Below are positions 32,888 through 43,816 of a DNA stretch of 64,000 nt, in pieces. Positions within the stretch are counted from its first letter, which is position 1. The number at the start of each line of letters is the position of its first letter. The stretch comes from Patella vulgata (Eukaryota > Mollusca > Gastropoda > Patellidae): NCBI RefSeq assembly GCF_932274485.2, contig NC_065886.2, positions 10,491,501 to 10,555,500 of the forward strand, in the 5' to 3' direction. The translations under genes were made by a program, and so were the position numbers. The notes beneath the pieces were generated by a model, which was given only the letters and a program-made list of their open reading frames with translations, was not told the DNA's origin and ran no database searches.

Positions 32888-35800
32888 GTAAGAATTAGTA
32901 GCAATATTGTAACCAAAGACGGTCCTATACAGCAAGTATTCACCGGATGGTATTTTAAATTTTCTAAATAATAACTTTTACCGGAACTCACGTAAAGGGT
33001 ATTTGTCAAATGTGTAAGAGTTAACAAATCTGAGCGACAATTTGACTTCGTGTATAATATACGCTTCTACCTGTGTCATCCGCGAGGAAAATAATATTAT
33101 AAACTTTATCATTTGAAATATGAAGAATATACACGACGGCTACCGAGTTATTATATAACGTTCTACAAGGCAAGTAAGAAACAAAAATAAATGCACACTT
33201 CTAAACATCAAATAAAAGTAGACCTGACATCTTTCAATTTGTGTTACTATATAATAATATACTGGAAGGATGTAGAATACTTTTATGAAGATTATTTTGA
33301 TATAATTCTAGTGGATCTGTGTGCTGCCGAACCTTGTCAAAATAATGGAACTTGTGTACCAGAGGTTGGTGCAGTGTCATGTCAATGTGCGGATGGGTTT
33401 ACCGGTGACAATTGTGAGGGTAAGATAAATATTTTAAATATTACTATAATATTATCGCGTCTATTTTAATACTGTATTTTATACCAGCAAAATATTTGTA
33501 TTAGTTGCCTTGTTGTTGAGAGAGAGTTTAAAGATGCCTTCCCTCGTACAAACTTGGTGATGTGATGATATATTTGAACTAAAAACATATTGTAACTAAT
33601 TATTCTATCAAAAATTTGCTCCAAATCCCTCTCAAAACATTTTATCCCCCAAGATATAAAACAATCTATATTTAGAAGCCATGTTTGTCATATAACTTGA
33701 TGGAGGGAGGGCCCATTTCAGAATGTATTTGTCGGTACTTACCGTCTATCCATACATATTGAAGCCTAAGTAAATTATTGGATTATCTTCTGCCAACGTC
33801 CTTTTCCGGCGTTTAATAGCAAAGTCTTGTACGTTTTAACCCATCAATATTCCCCAAGCCGCCCAAACATTCGATCAAGAAATAACAACCGCTCCCTAAA
33901 TCAAGCTGACATATAATAAACCGTCCGGTTGCCAGTCATGGGTGTTTTTCAGGGAACCCGGTATTTTTCTTGTAAGATTGGGCGTCTCTACCTTCCGTTT
34001 ATACCAATTTTGCCATACTTTTATTGGAAATAACTACACTTACACTATAAATACTTTCGTGAGTATGTATCTGTAATACTCACGCGACAAAAACATATTG
34101 TTAAATTTCATTTCAATATTTCGCTTGTGCGTTGTGGCCTTTAGCTGTAGTAAGAAAGTGGGAACCCGGAGAAAACTTACTAGGTTGACAGGGGGCCACT
34201 ACTGCTTGTCCAGTGTGGGATCCAGATCCACGCCACTAGATTCAATGGCAGACCATAGGATCTAAAGCGCACACGTTAGACATGTAGACCCCCTGTTTAT
34301 ATTAGTTATCTGCATCTAGTCTTATCTGATCATGGTTCTGGATTGAACTCGTAATCATTCTACGTCACACATTTAATGACGTAATCTCACTAATACTCAT
34401 TCTACGTAGCGTAACGTAATCTCACTTATACTCATTTTACGTAACGTAAGAAACCTAATGACGTAATCCGACTGCTTATAATCATTTAACGCATTTAAAT
34501 AAGGTATAATTTCTACTCGGCTAAATGTGTACGATAGTTTTCAAATGATGGCATTTACGTAGTCTGTCGGCCAGTCTGTGTATGTCGAATTAAACTCAGA
34601 TATTCATAAAGTCAACCTATTGTCCCCACCTTTCGAATATGTCTGTCATTGGGTTTTTTTTTTAACAAATACTCACATGCACGTTCAATTTGGATAGGTT
34701 GAGCAAGGTAACCAAAAAACAATTTGGTTCGTTCTGCATCCAGGGGAACTACGGTCGCATCATCAACAAGCAGGAAAGTTTTTCCGGAGATTTCCGTATT
34801 ACCAGGCTGTATATTATGTTCTTGTATATTATGTTCTTGTATATTTTTTGGCCCCCCCACTCCCACACACACCTTTCGAGGAACACAGGGGACTATTAAA
34901 TGGGTCTGACCGTCTGCCTGTTTGTTTTCCTTTCTGTCTGTCCGTCATAGGTTTTGGGACACAATAACACTTCATCTAATTGTGCTAGAATGTTCAAACT
35001 TGGTGTATGTGTTTATTAGGTGAATACTTTGATGGTGTTCAATTGTCTGTCTGTCTGCCAGTCACATGTTTTGGGACACAATAAATCTCCTTCAAATTGT
35101 GCTTGAATGTTGAAACTCGGTGTACGTGTTTATTGTATATTATGTTATTTTGATGAGGATTATTTTGATATAATTCTAGTTGATCTATGTGCTGCTGAAC
35201 CTTGTCAAAACAATGGAACATGTGTACCAGAGGCTGGTGGAGTGTCATGTATGTGTGTAGATGGATTTATCGGTGACAATTGCGAGGGTGAGATAAATAT
35301 TTCAAATACTGCGTTGAGTGTCATTCGAGTTATTTCATAAAATAACTAGGCATGTACGAAAACTAAGTATTAATCAACGCAAACAAATATCTAATACATC
35401 TTTTAGTCCTCCGAAAACAGAAAACTATTAGAGGGTTCGTCCGCCCGTCCGTACGTGTATCCGTTTTTGAGAAACAATACACGATAACTCTAATTAAGCT
35501 AAAATATTCACAGGTGTTTATAAGGTCAGTCCTTTGATGGGGTAGATGATTAAGGCCATAAGGTCAAGCAGTGATTAATGAGAAAAAAGCTCCCTGGTAC
35601 AACAATAGTGGTTGTATCGACGATTTTGATTCAGTATTTTGGAGTTCAAATTCTCATATTTATATGTATGTTTTTTCTAAAAATTTGCTTAGAATTTTGT
35701 CATTATAGTACTTTTTTTTTTAGGAAACATAAGTTAATATTACTGATTGAAATAGATATCGGACACACAGTCGATTTTCAGCTAACTGATAATGAATTTG

Positions 35801-38800
35801 TATTTAAGACTGTAGAGGAATGTCTGTTGGAAACGATTAAAATAGAAACACTCTGTGCACTCTGTGTATCTGTTATCATGGGAGCTACGGTGGCTCAGTG
35901 AGTAAGGCGCTGGTCGGGAGGTCTGGGGTTCGCTCTCGGTGTTGGCCTAGAAAATTTCTAGCAATTTTTCTGCGTGGCCCCCCCCCCATGTCACTTATAC
36001 TTATTTTAGGTAACGCAACAAATCTAATGACGTAATCCGACTGCTTATAATCATTTAACGTATTTAAATAATGTATAATTTCTACTCGGCTAAATCTGTA
36101 CAATAGTTTTCAAATGATCGCATTTACGTAGTCTGTCGACCAGTCTGTGTATGTCTAATTAAACGCAGATAATCATAAAGTCTACTTATTGTCCCCACCT
36201 TTCGAATATGTCTGTCATTGGTCTTTTTCTTTTAACAAATACTTACGTGCACGTTCAATTTGACAAGGTTTAGCAAGGTAACCAAAAAATAATTTGGGTC
36301 GTTCTGCATCCAGACGAACTACGGTCGCATCCTCAACAAGCGGGAAATTTTTTCCGGGGATTACGGTATTACCAGGCTGTATATTATTTTTGCCCCCCCC
36401 CCCAGCTTTCGAAGAACACAGGGGACTATTAAAATGGGTCCGTCCGCCCGTCTGTCTGTCCGTCACACGTTATGGGACACAATAACTCTTCCTCTGATTG
36501 TGCTAGAATCTTCAAACTGGGTGTATGTGTTTATTAGGGGAAATTTTGATCGAGTTCAATTGTCTGCCTGTATGGCTGTCACATGTTTTGGTACGCAATA
36601 AATCACCTTCAGATTGTGCTAGAATGTTCACACTCAGTGTAGGTGTTTATTGTATATAAATAAAAAAAAAAAATAAATAAATAATAATGAATTTGTATAG
36701 CGCCTCTACCCTAGAACTGTTCTACTCGATAGTGCTGAGCTGCACCGTCACGTTTGGTATTCACAGTTAGATAAGTGAGTTTTCAAGAATAATTTTCTAA
36801 TCTTCTGACTTCTTTAAATGTTGCTGAGAGTTTATTCCATTAGATGGTTGCTGCCACTGAAATTGCCCTATTACCACATAACACTTTCAAAGTTTTTGGA
36901 ACAACAAGGTGTTGATCGAGTTGTTCTTTCTCCACTTTTGATTTGTATAAGATCACTCAGGTAGTTAGAAGCTAAACCATGGATGCACTTGTAAGTGAGG
37001 AGGATTATCTTATATTGAATATCTCTGTTTATGGGGAGCAAGTGCAGGGATTTGAGCACAGGTGTAATGTGGTCGCTTAGTCTTATTCTGGTGATCAGAC
37101 GTGAAGCCGTGTTTTGTATCTTTTGTTATTTTGATGAGGATTATTTTGATATAATTCTAGTTGATCTATGTGCTGCTGAACCTTGTCAAAACAATGGAAC
37201 TTGCGTACCAGAGGCTGGTGGAGTGTCATGTACGTGTGTTGATGGATTTATCGGCGACAATTGCGAGGGTGAGATAAATATTTCAAATACTGCGTTGAGT
37301 GTCATTCGAGTTATTTCATAAAATAACTAGGCAAGTACGAAAACTAAGTAGTAATCAACACAACCAAATATCTAATACGTCTTGTTGTCCTCCGAAAACA
37401 GAAAACTATTAGAGGGCTCGTCGGTCCGCCCGTACGTACGTGTATCCGATTTTGAGACACAATTAATACACGATAACTCTAATTGAGCTAAAATATTCAC
37501 ATATGTTGATAAGGTCAATCCTTTGATGGGTGTAGATGATTAATGATTTAAGATAAATGAGAAAAAAGCTCCTTGGTACAACAGTAGAGGTTGTTTAGAA
37601 TTTTGTCATTAGTATTTTTGTTTTAGGAAACGTAAGTTTATATTCCTGATTGAGATAACGAACACACAGTCGATTTTCACCTAACTGATGATGAATTTGT
37701 ATTTAAGACTGTGGAGGAATGTCTGTTGGAAACGATTAAAATAGAAACACTCTGTGCACTCTGTGTATCTGATAACATGGGAGCAACGGTGGCTCAGTGA
37801 TTAAGCTGCTGGCTGGGAGGTCTGGGGTTCGCTCCCGGTGTTGGCCTAGAAAATTTCTAGCAATTTTTCTGCGTGGTTCCCCCCATGTCACTTATACTTA
37901 TTTTAGGTAACGCAACAAATCTAATGACGTAATCCGACTGCTTATAATCAGTTAAACTATTTAAAAATGTATAATTTCTACTCGGCTATATGTGTACAAT
38001 AGTTTTCAAATGATCGCATTTACGTAGTCTGCCGGTCAGTCTGTGTATGTCGAATTAAACTCAGATGATCATAAAGTCTGCTTATTGTCCCCATCTTTCG
38101 AATATGTCATTGGTCTTTTATTTTGACAAATACTCACATGCACGTACAATTTGGATAGATTGAGCAAGGTAACCAAAAAACAATTTAGGTCATTCTGCAT
38201 CCAGGGGAACTACGGTCGTATCCTCAACAAGCGGGAAAGTTTTTCCGGGGATTACCGTATTACCAGGCTGTATATTATTTTCTTGTATATTATGTTCTTG
38301 TATTATTATTTTTGCTCCCCCCCCCCCCGTACCTTTCGAAGAACGCAGGGGACTATTAAAATGGGTCCGCCCGCCCGCCCGTCTATCTGCCCGTCACACG
38401 TTATGGGACACAATAACTCTTCTTCTAATTGTGCTAGAATGTTCAAACTTGGTGTATGTGTTTGTTAGGTGAAAAATTTGATCGAGTTCAATTGTCTGTC
38501 TGTCTGGCCGTCACATGCTTTGGGACACAATAAATCTCCTTCAAATTGTACTAGAATGTTCAAACTCGGTGTAGGTGTTTATTGTATATTTTGTTATTTT
38601 GGTGAGGATTATTTTGATATAATTCTAGAGGATCTATGTGCTGCTGAACCTTGTCAAAACAATGGAACTTGTGTACCAGAGGCTGGTGGAGTGTCATGTA
38701 CGTGTGTGGATGGATTTATCGGTGACAATTGCGAGGGTGAGATAAATATTTCAAATACTGCGTTTAGTGTCATTCGAGTTATTTCATAAAATAACTGGGC

Positions 38801-41800
38801 AAGTACGAAAACTAAGTAGTAATCAACACAACCAAATATCTAATACGTCTTTTTGTCCTCCGAAAACAGAAAACTATAATTAGAGTGTTCTTCCGCCCGT
38901 CCGTACGTGTATCCGTTTTTGAGAAACAATACACGATAACTCTAATTAAGCTGAAATATTCACATGTGTTGATAAGGTCAGTCCTTTGATGGGTGTAGAT
39001 GATTAATGATTAAAGATTAATGAGGAAAAAGCTCCATGGTACAAAAGTAGAGGTTGTTTAGAATTTTGTCATTAGTATTTTTGTTTTAGGAAACATAAGT
39101 TAATATTCCTGATTTTCAGCTAACTGATGATGAATTTGTATTTAAGACTGTGAAAGAATGTCTGTTCGAAACGATTCAAATAGAAACACCCTGTGCACTC
39201 TGTGTATCTGTTACCATGAGAGCAACGGTGGCTCAGTGAGTAAAGCGCTGGTCGGAAGATCCTGGGTTCGCTCCCGCAGTTCGCCTAGAAAATTTCTCAC
39301 AATTTTTCTGCATGGTTCCCCCTTGTCAGTGATGGAGAAAGGAGGGCCCGACAAGGACGAAAAATGAGATCCCGTGTGCACGCTTATGTTCACGTAAAAT
39401 AACTATTAACAGTTGCAGTTCAATATTGGAGTAGGCCGTAGCGCGGTTGTCAGGGCAACATTTCCCACATAGCACAATGTATGACGTATACCTGTCTTCA
39501 TTAGCCCAGTCGGTGCATAAACCACATTTCATTTCATTCCATCTGTTATCGCTCTCCATTTTAGCCAGTATTGTGTTTAACCAGTTGTATTACATATGTC
39601 GTATTGGTGTGGTGAACTAAGCTTGTTTTTTGGAATTAGGCTAGACTTTTCAAACTTGGTGTATGTGTTTATTAGGTGAATAATTTGCTTGTTCATTTGT
39701 CTGTCTGGCCGTCACATGTTTTGGGACACAATAACTATTCTTCTAAGTGTGCTAGAATGTGCAAACCTGGTGTATGTGTTTATTAGGTGAATAATTTAAC
39801 CGAGTTCAATTATCTATCTGTCTGGCCGTCACATGTTTTGGGACACAATAAATCTCCTTCAAATTGTGCTAGAATGTTCAAACTCGGTGTAGGTGTTTAT
39901 TGTATATTATGTTCAAACTCGGTGTAGGTGTTCATTGTATATTATGTTTTTTTTGATGAGGATTATTTTGATACAATTCTAGAGGATCTTTGTGCTACTG
40001 AACCTTGTCTAAATAATGGAACTTGTGTACCAGAGGCTGGTGGAGTGTCATGTATGTGTTTGGATGGATTTAGAGGTGACAATTGCAATGGTGAGATAAA
40101 TATTTCAAATACTACGTTTAGTGTCATTCGAGTTATTTCATAAAATAACTGGGCAAGTGCGAAAACTAAGTAGTAATCAACACAACCAAATATCTAATAC
40201 ATCTTTTTGTCCTCCGAAAACAGAAAACTATAATTAGAGGGTTCGTCCGCCCGTCCGTACGTTTATCCGTTTTTGAGAAACAATACACGATAACTCTAAT
40301 TGAGCTAAAATATTCACAGGTGTTTATAAGGTCAGTCCTTTGATGGGGGTAGATGATTAAGGCCATAAGGTCAAGCAAAGATTAATGAGAAAAAAGCTTC
40401 CTGGTACAATAGTAGACGTTGTTTAGAATTTTGTCATTAGTATTTTTGTTTTAGGAAACATAAGTTAATATTCCTGATTGAGATAACGAACAAACAGTCG
40501 ATTTTCAGCTAACTGATAATGAATTTGTATTTAAGACTGTAGAGGAATGTCTGTTCGAAACGATTAAAATAGAAACACCTTGTGCACTCCGTGTGTCTGT
40601 TATCATGGGAGCAACCCTGGCTCAGTGATTAAGGCGCAGGCCGGGAGGTCTGGGGTTCGCTCCCGGTGTTGGCCTAGAAAATGTCTCACAATTTTTCTGC
40701 GTGGTTCCCCCTTGTCAGTGATGGAGAAAGGAGGGCCCGACAAGGACGAAAAATGGGATCCCGTGTGCACACTGATGTTAACGTAAAAGAACCATTAACA
40801 GTTGCAATTCAATATAAGAGTAGGCCGTATGGCGGTTGTCAGGGCAACATTTCCCACATAGCACACTGTATGGCGTATGCCCGTCTTCAGTAGCCCAGTC
40901 GGGGCATAAACCACATTTCATTTCATTCCATCTGTTATCGCTCTCCATTTTAGCCAGTATTGTGTTTAACCAGTTCTATTACATATGTCGTATTGGTTTG
41001 GTGAACTAACATTGGCCTTTGGAATTAGGCTTTAATATTAATAAATTACTAATTTATTTCTGATCTGAATCAGATGCGATTTATCAAGAATGTTATCTGG
41101 GTGTGTTGCTAAACGTTTTGCCTAAACAGCTATAGCTAACGCAATAATTCTTCTGTAATTACCAGCATTCATAAAACATTTAACAGATAGTTATTAAATA
41201 TGACAGTCCAGTTTTCCAGAAGAGAATACTACGTCCCTCGTGTTGTTTCAATATATTACTTTATGTCTCGCTCTCGACCATTAAACCACACATAACAAAC
41301 GTTATTTATTCAACTTGTCCCAATCATACGGTTTACCATGCAACCGAAATAAAAACAACAAAAAACGACACGAAAAACTTCTTACTTGTAAAATCAAGAT
41401 TGTAGTGTTTTCCTCCACATTGTATGCTAGATCAAATGATAACTAAAACTCGGATTAGCTTAAAATAACTGACAATTCTCCATTTTCTGCCTGCAGAAAC
41501 ATGTTTTCCCGCTCAAACAGAACTATTAACACGAAATGGTGGTGTTAAATACATAGAAGATATAGAAATTGGTGACGAAGTACAAGTTATCAACCCTGAT
41601 GGTAGTGTTGGTTACAGTGAAGTATGGTGTCATAGTCATTACGATCTCCACTCGACCAATAGATACCTGGAAATTACAACACAGACACATGTATTACCCA
41701 TCAGTCATTGGCATTATCTACCGGTTGCTTCTAATTCAACTTACATCTATAAAATGGCACAAGATGTCCAGGTATTGAGTTATAGTTGAATCATTATATA

Positions 41801-43816
41801 TATATATATATATATACATTGATTGTGTGTAAAACCTTCCGAATTATTTATATTGTTCTATGAAGATAGTAAAATTAATAACCACGGCATATGTATGCTT
41901 AGTTTCGATTTCTTTTTATACCCCAAATATTATTTCATTACCCGTGTTCGCCCACCCGTCCGTCCACACGTGCTTATGAAGGCGATAGAGTCTACATTTG
42001 TAATACGATTTTAATGACACTTGCTATGCGGCTATATATCCGCGAGATGAGGATTGAGTTCCGGTTTAACCAAGAATGAAAACAAAACAAGCAATAGAAC
42101 ATTGTATACTAAACAGCAAAAAAAAAATGTCAGTACGATTTCAAAATCAGAGAGGCACTTTAATCAAATCATTCTAGAAAACGACTTACTAAATGGATCA
42201 AAGCAATTTTTTGTGAACAGTATGTTGACACATTAGTGATTAATTCATCACAATTCCAAGGCATTGTTGGCCAGTAGACAACGTTGACACCGTTCTGCTG
42301 TAGAGAAAGTCCCGAGTAACTCTGGCGGTGTGGGCACGGGCGTTGTCATACTGGAAAACGTTGTTTCGATGACGTGCGAAATGCGGTATGACATGGGGTC
42401 TGTCTGAGAGCTGTGATGGCGCCTCCGCTCCCTGGACCAAGATTTTGATACACCACAGGGCCCACTGTCTGGTTCAGGCCGATTCCACCCCAAACCATTA
42501 TGCTTGGACCTCCCAATAAGTCTCGTTCCATGATAACACAGTGGCCACTTCGGTGCCATATTCTGGTCCTGCCATCTGCAGTTGATACGTAATACCGACT
42601 CTCACCTGTGAACAGAACAGTTCTCAATTGCCTTTATCGCCAGTTCTGGTGTTGTTGGGCAAACTGTAGACGTTCACGTCGATGGCGAGGGTTGAGGATC
42701 AGTCCACGGTAAGGTCTACGGCAATGGATGTTCTCTCTGGTGAGACGTTGGCGCACTGTATCGGTACTGATTGGTCTTCCGTGTGTTCCCACTGTCTGAC
42801 GTTCTGTCTCAGATGCCTCTGTGAAGGAATTCTGCACGTGCTGTCGCACAACATGGCGGTCTTGTCGCCTTGTAGTAATCCTTGGTCTACCAGTTCGGGG
42901 ACGATCATCCGTGGTGTTGGCCCGAAAGCATTGTTGTTTCCCGTACATGGCCCGAACATTGAACTGGAAGTGATTGGCAACGGCCTTGGCAGTGTGGCCA
43001 GCTTCGAGTCTTCCAAGCAGACTGGTTCCTCTAAGCTGTCGTGAGTCGTGGCGTGCTGCTGACGTTGTAGTGTGAATGATTCAACCAAGTATGGGGATGC
43101 ATGGAAAACACATTACCATCTCAGAAGTCAGGTTAGGTATTTGAGAACATTTTCTGGGTTCAATTCTGTGTTTGGGAAGGACCCCCATTGCTCAGTTAAA
43201 ATTGGAGATGTGGCCACAAATATACAATAAAAACATTTGACAAGTTTTATGCAATGCGTCTATTCAGAGTAACATACCAACCTGACGTGTCTTTTGCTGC
43301 TTAGTATATTTGTGTCTATGATATCTGAGATGAGTTCGAATTCGCTGAAATATTGCCACACAAATCATCTTGCGAATATACGAGAATTTGCATTGATATT
43401 CAATATTTGCATTTCAGGTAGGGGATTTTCTGTTAACGGTTGATGGCGATAGGCAGTTGTTAGAAATGGTGCAGCATGTAAAGTTAATTGAAAGAACTGG
43501 CGCCTTCTCCCCGATGACGAAATCTGGTCACATTGTTGTAAATGGAATCCAGGCCTCGTGTTATTCTGCCATTTACCCGACTACAGCCCATGTAGGTTTA
43601 ACCCCATTCCGAGTGGCCTATGATGTCACACCACGAGCTATCATGGATCTCATTCTAGCACCTAATTCAAATGGTGTACCGTATGTGTTTGATACAATTC
43701 TCAAGACCATGTATTGCACATGGGTTTCCAGGAACCAAGGATACCAATTGTCTTCCAGATCTATACCGCCACTTTGTACACCCCGCTTCATAAATGCAGA
43801 TTTAAAAATCAATTAA
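32795..43816 (+). CDS. EGF-repeat protein with C-terminal hedgehog-type Hint (Hog) domain
   Basis: Eight exons read in frame: 32795-32887, 33312-33419, 35180-35287, 37161-37268, 38629-38736, 39983-40090, 41497-41771 and 43418-43816 (stop). They give at least 435 residues: six EGF-like domains, a Hint domain of about 160 residues starting with a catalytic-type Cys (TCFPAQTELL), and about 70 further residues. Hint domains of Hedgehog proteins cut themselves from the N-terminal part and attach cholesterol to it. Here the processed cargo would be an EGF array, which points to a secreted or surface-tethered ligand. Every junction fits phase (1-1 for EGF exons, 1-0 and 0-end for Hint). The 5' end, with signal peptide, is not seen. 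Whether all four duplicated EGF exons are spliced into one mRNA is inferred, not shown. Confidence 0.72.
33312..33419 (+). CDS. EGF exon 2 (phase 1-1)
   Basis: 108 bp between AATTCTAG and GTAAGA. It reads DLCAAEPCQNNGTC, VPEVGAVSCQC, ADGFTGDNCEG, with six cysteines in the standard EGF spacing. CQNNGTC fits the POFUT1 O-fucose consensus C-x4-(S/T)-C. CADGFTGDNC also fits the EOGT O-GlcNAc consensus, which the later repeats have lost. There is no full calcium-binding motif before the first Cys. Confidence 0.85.
33528..34076. mobile_element. MITE-like element, same family as 20132-20711
   Basis: Starts TTAAAGATGCCTTCCC and ends GAGTATGTATCTGTAA. The interior is collinear with the 20.1-kb copy (ATATTTGAACTAAAAACATA, GAATGTATTTGTC, AAGATTGGGCGTCT). 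It lies in the intron after EGF exon 2. Confidence 0.75.
34105..34310 (-). mobile_element. SINE family A, old copy
   Basis: Minus strand: TATTTCGCTTGTGC, AAGTGGGAACCCGGAGAAAA, then a degraded B-box and head (GGGATCCAGATCC, CAATGGCAGACC, GCGCACACGTTAG). More diverged than the other copies. Confidence 0.6.
35180..35287 (+). CDS. EGF exon 3 (phase 1-1)
   Basis: 108 bp between AATTCTAG and GTGAGA. It reads CQNNGTCVPEAGGVSCMC and VDGFIGDNC. It is almost identical to exons 4 and 5, as are the flanking intron sequences (GATGAGGATTATTTTGATAT before, TTTCAAATACTGCGTTGAGT after). Confidence 0.85.
35881..35990 (+). mobile_element. SINE family B, head only
   Basis: tRNA-like GGTGGCTCAGTGAGTAAGGC and GGGGTTCGCTCTCGG, then TTGGCCTAGAAAATTTCT. 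It breaks at a C run where the next duplication unit starts. Confidence 0.8.
36655..37128 (-). mobile_element. CR1/Rex-like LINE, 3' end
   Basis: On the minus strand the coding part reads QNTASRLITRIRLSDHITPV, LKSLHLLPINRDIQYKIILL and YKCIHGLASNYLSDLI, and then decays. The tail GCGCTATACAAATTCATTAT plus (AAAT)n ends at about 36660. It inserted just upstream of EGF exon 4 and is absent from the other duplication units, so it came after, or in the course of, the duplications. Confidence 0.8.
37161..37268 (+). CDS. EGF exon 4 (phase 1-1)
   Basis: 108 bp between AATTCTAG and GTGAGA. Differs from exon 3 mainly by Thr for Met after the fourth Cys (VSCTC). A minus-strand LINE remnant ends about 20 bp before the shared upstream block. 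Confidence 0.85.
37790..37905 (+). mobile_element. SINE family B, head only (duplicate)
   Basis: GGTGGCTCAGTGATTAAGCT and GGGGTTCGCTCCCGG. Same position within the duplication unit, and same break, as 35881-35990. Confidence 0.8.
38629..38736 (+). CDS. EGF exon 5 (phase 1-1)
   Basis: 108 bp between AATTCTAG and GTGAGA. The protein matches exon 4 except that the first codon across the junction is Glu rather than Val. Confidence 0.85.
39226..39545 (+). mobile_element. SINE family B, near full length
   Basis: A-box-like GGCTCAGTGAGTAAAGCGC, B-box-like GGGTTCGCTCCCG, then TCAGTGATGGAGAAAGGAGG, GGAGTAGGCCGTAGCG, GGCAACATTTCCC, CTTCATTAGCCCAGTCGG and the tail CATTTCATTTCATTCC. tRNA-derived, with a pentanucleotide tail. 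Confidence 0.85.
39983..40090 (+). CDS. EGF exon 6 (phase 1-1)
   Basis: 108 bp between AATTCTAG and GTGAGA. More diverged: CATEPCLNNGTC, VSCMCLDGFRGDNCNG. It is spliced in phase to the Hint exon, so the junction reads NCN-E-TCFPAQ. Confidence 0.85.
40612..40930 (+). mobile_element. SINE family B, near full length (duplicate of 39226 copy)
   Basis: Same sequence and flanks as the preceding copy (GGAGCAACCCTGGCTCAGTG to CATTTCATTTCATTCC). It is a product of the tandem duplication rather than an independent insertion. Confidence 0.85.
41497..41771 (+). CDS. Hint (Hog) exon 1
   Basis: Acceptor TTTTCTGCCTGCAG, donor GTATTG. It codes for TCFPAQTELLTRNGGVKYIE, DIEIGDEV, GYSEVWCHSHYD, YLEITTQTHVLPISHWHYLP and MAQDVQ. 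This matches the hedgehog Hint start (GCFPG....L..G...), the YSEV block and the B block L(T)..H. The T-x-x-H catalytic pair of Hh appears here as PISH, with Pro in place of Thr and the His kept. The first residue of the exon after the junction Glu-Thr is the Cys that would form the thioester. Confidence 0.85.
42107..43306 (-). mobile_element. Decayed Tc1-family transposon in the Hint intron
   Basis: The ends CTAAACAGCAAAAA (42109) and TTTTGCTGCTTAG (to 43304) are inverted, each next to TA (42107-42108, 43305-43306). The body is about 1.2 kb and antisense to the host gene. The family differs from the Tc1 at 2556-4041 in both ends and protein. Confidence 0.85.
42240..43090 (-). pseudogene. Tc1 transposase relic
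   Basis: Read from the right across shifted frames: GRLEAGHTAKAVANHFQF, then TTDDRPRTGRPRITTRRQDR (GRPR linker), RENIHCRRPYRG, LQFAQQHQNWR. After a break follow FTGESRYYVS (first catalytic Asp replaced by Gly), GPSIMVWGGIGL, and FQYDNARAHTARVTRDFL with the second Asp. The third block (SPDL.PIE) is eroded past recognition. At least three frame breaks are present, so it is non-functional. Confidence 0.85.
43418..43816 (+). CDS. Hint (Hog) exon 2 and C-terminal tail
   Basis: Acceptor TTTGCATTTCAG, phase 0, stop at 43814-43816. It codes for VGDFLLTVDGDRQ, GAFSPMTKSGHIVVNGIQAS and CYSAIYPTTAHVGLTPFR, the GxxxPxTxxGxIxVxxxxASCYA......AH pattern of hedgehog Hint domains. About 65 more residues follow (LTPFRVAYDVTPRAIMDLIL to the end). 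In Hedgehog the matching tail is the sterol-recognition region; here its sequence is not recognisable, so the lipid or nucleophile is unknown. Confidence 0.85.
   Translation, partial: VGDFLLTVDGDRQLLEMVQHVKLIERTGAFSPMTKSGHIVVNGIQASCYSAIYPTTAHVGLTPFRVAYDVTPRAIMDLILAPNSNGVPYVFDTILKTMYCTWVSRNQGYQLSSRSIPPLCTPRFINADLKIN

Larger units (their letters stand above)
34360..40970 (+). repeat. Tandem segmental duplication carrying EGF exons (four units)
   Basis: Common blocks recur in order. These are CGTAATCCGACTGCTTATAA (about 34465, 36031, 37928), CTTTCGAATATGTC (34634, 36200, 38095), a GGGGACTATTAAA(A)TGGGTC/GTCCG block (34895, 36421, 38350), the EGF exon (35180, 37161, 38629, 39983), the TTAGAGGGTTCGTC block (35410, 37410, 38880, 40240), AAGACTGTAGAGGAATGTCT (35805 and equivalents) and a SINE B head (35881, 37790, 39226, 40612). 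Exon spacing is about 2.0, 1.5 and 1.35 kb. Near-identity of intron DNA as well as exons shows the duplications are recent. Confidence 0.88.

Noticed and set aside
35881-35935. Possible tRNA gene (GGTGGCTCAGTGAGTAAGGC with GGGGTTCGCTCTCGG)
   Set aside because: It is the tRNA-derived head of SINE family B; no acceptor stem closes and the same head precedes SINE bodies at 39226 and 40612.
42682-43044. Plus-strand 120-codon ORF
   Set aside because: Antisense shadow of the Tc1 transposase relic, which has the recognisable motifs on the minus strand.
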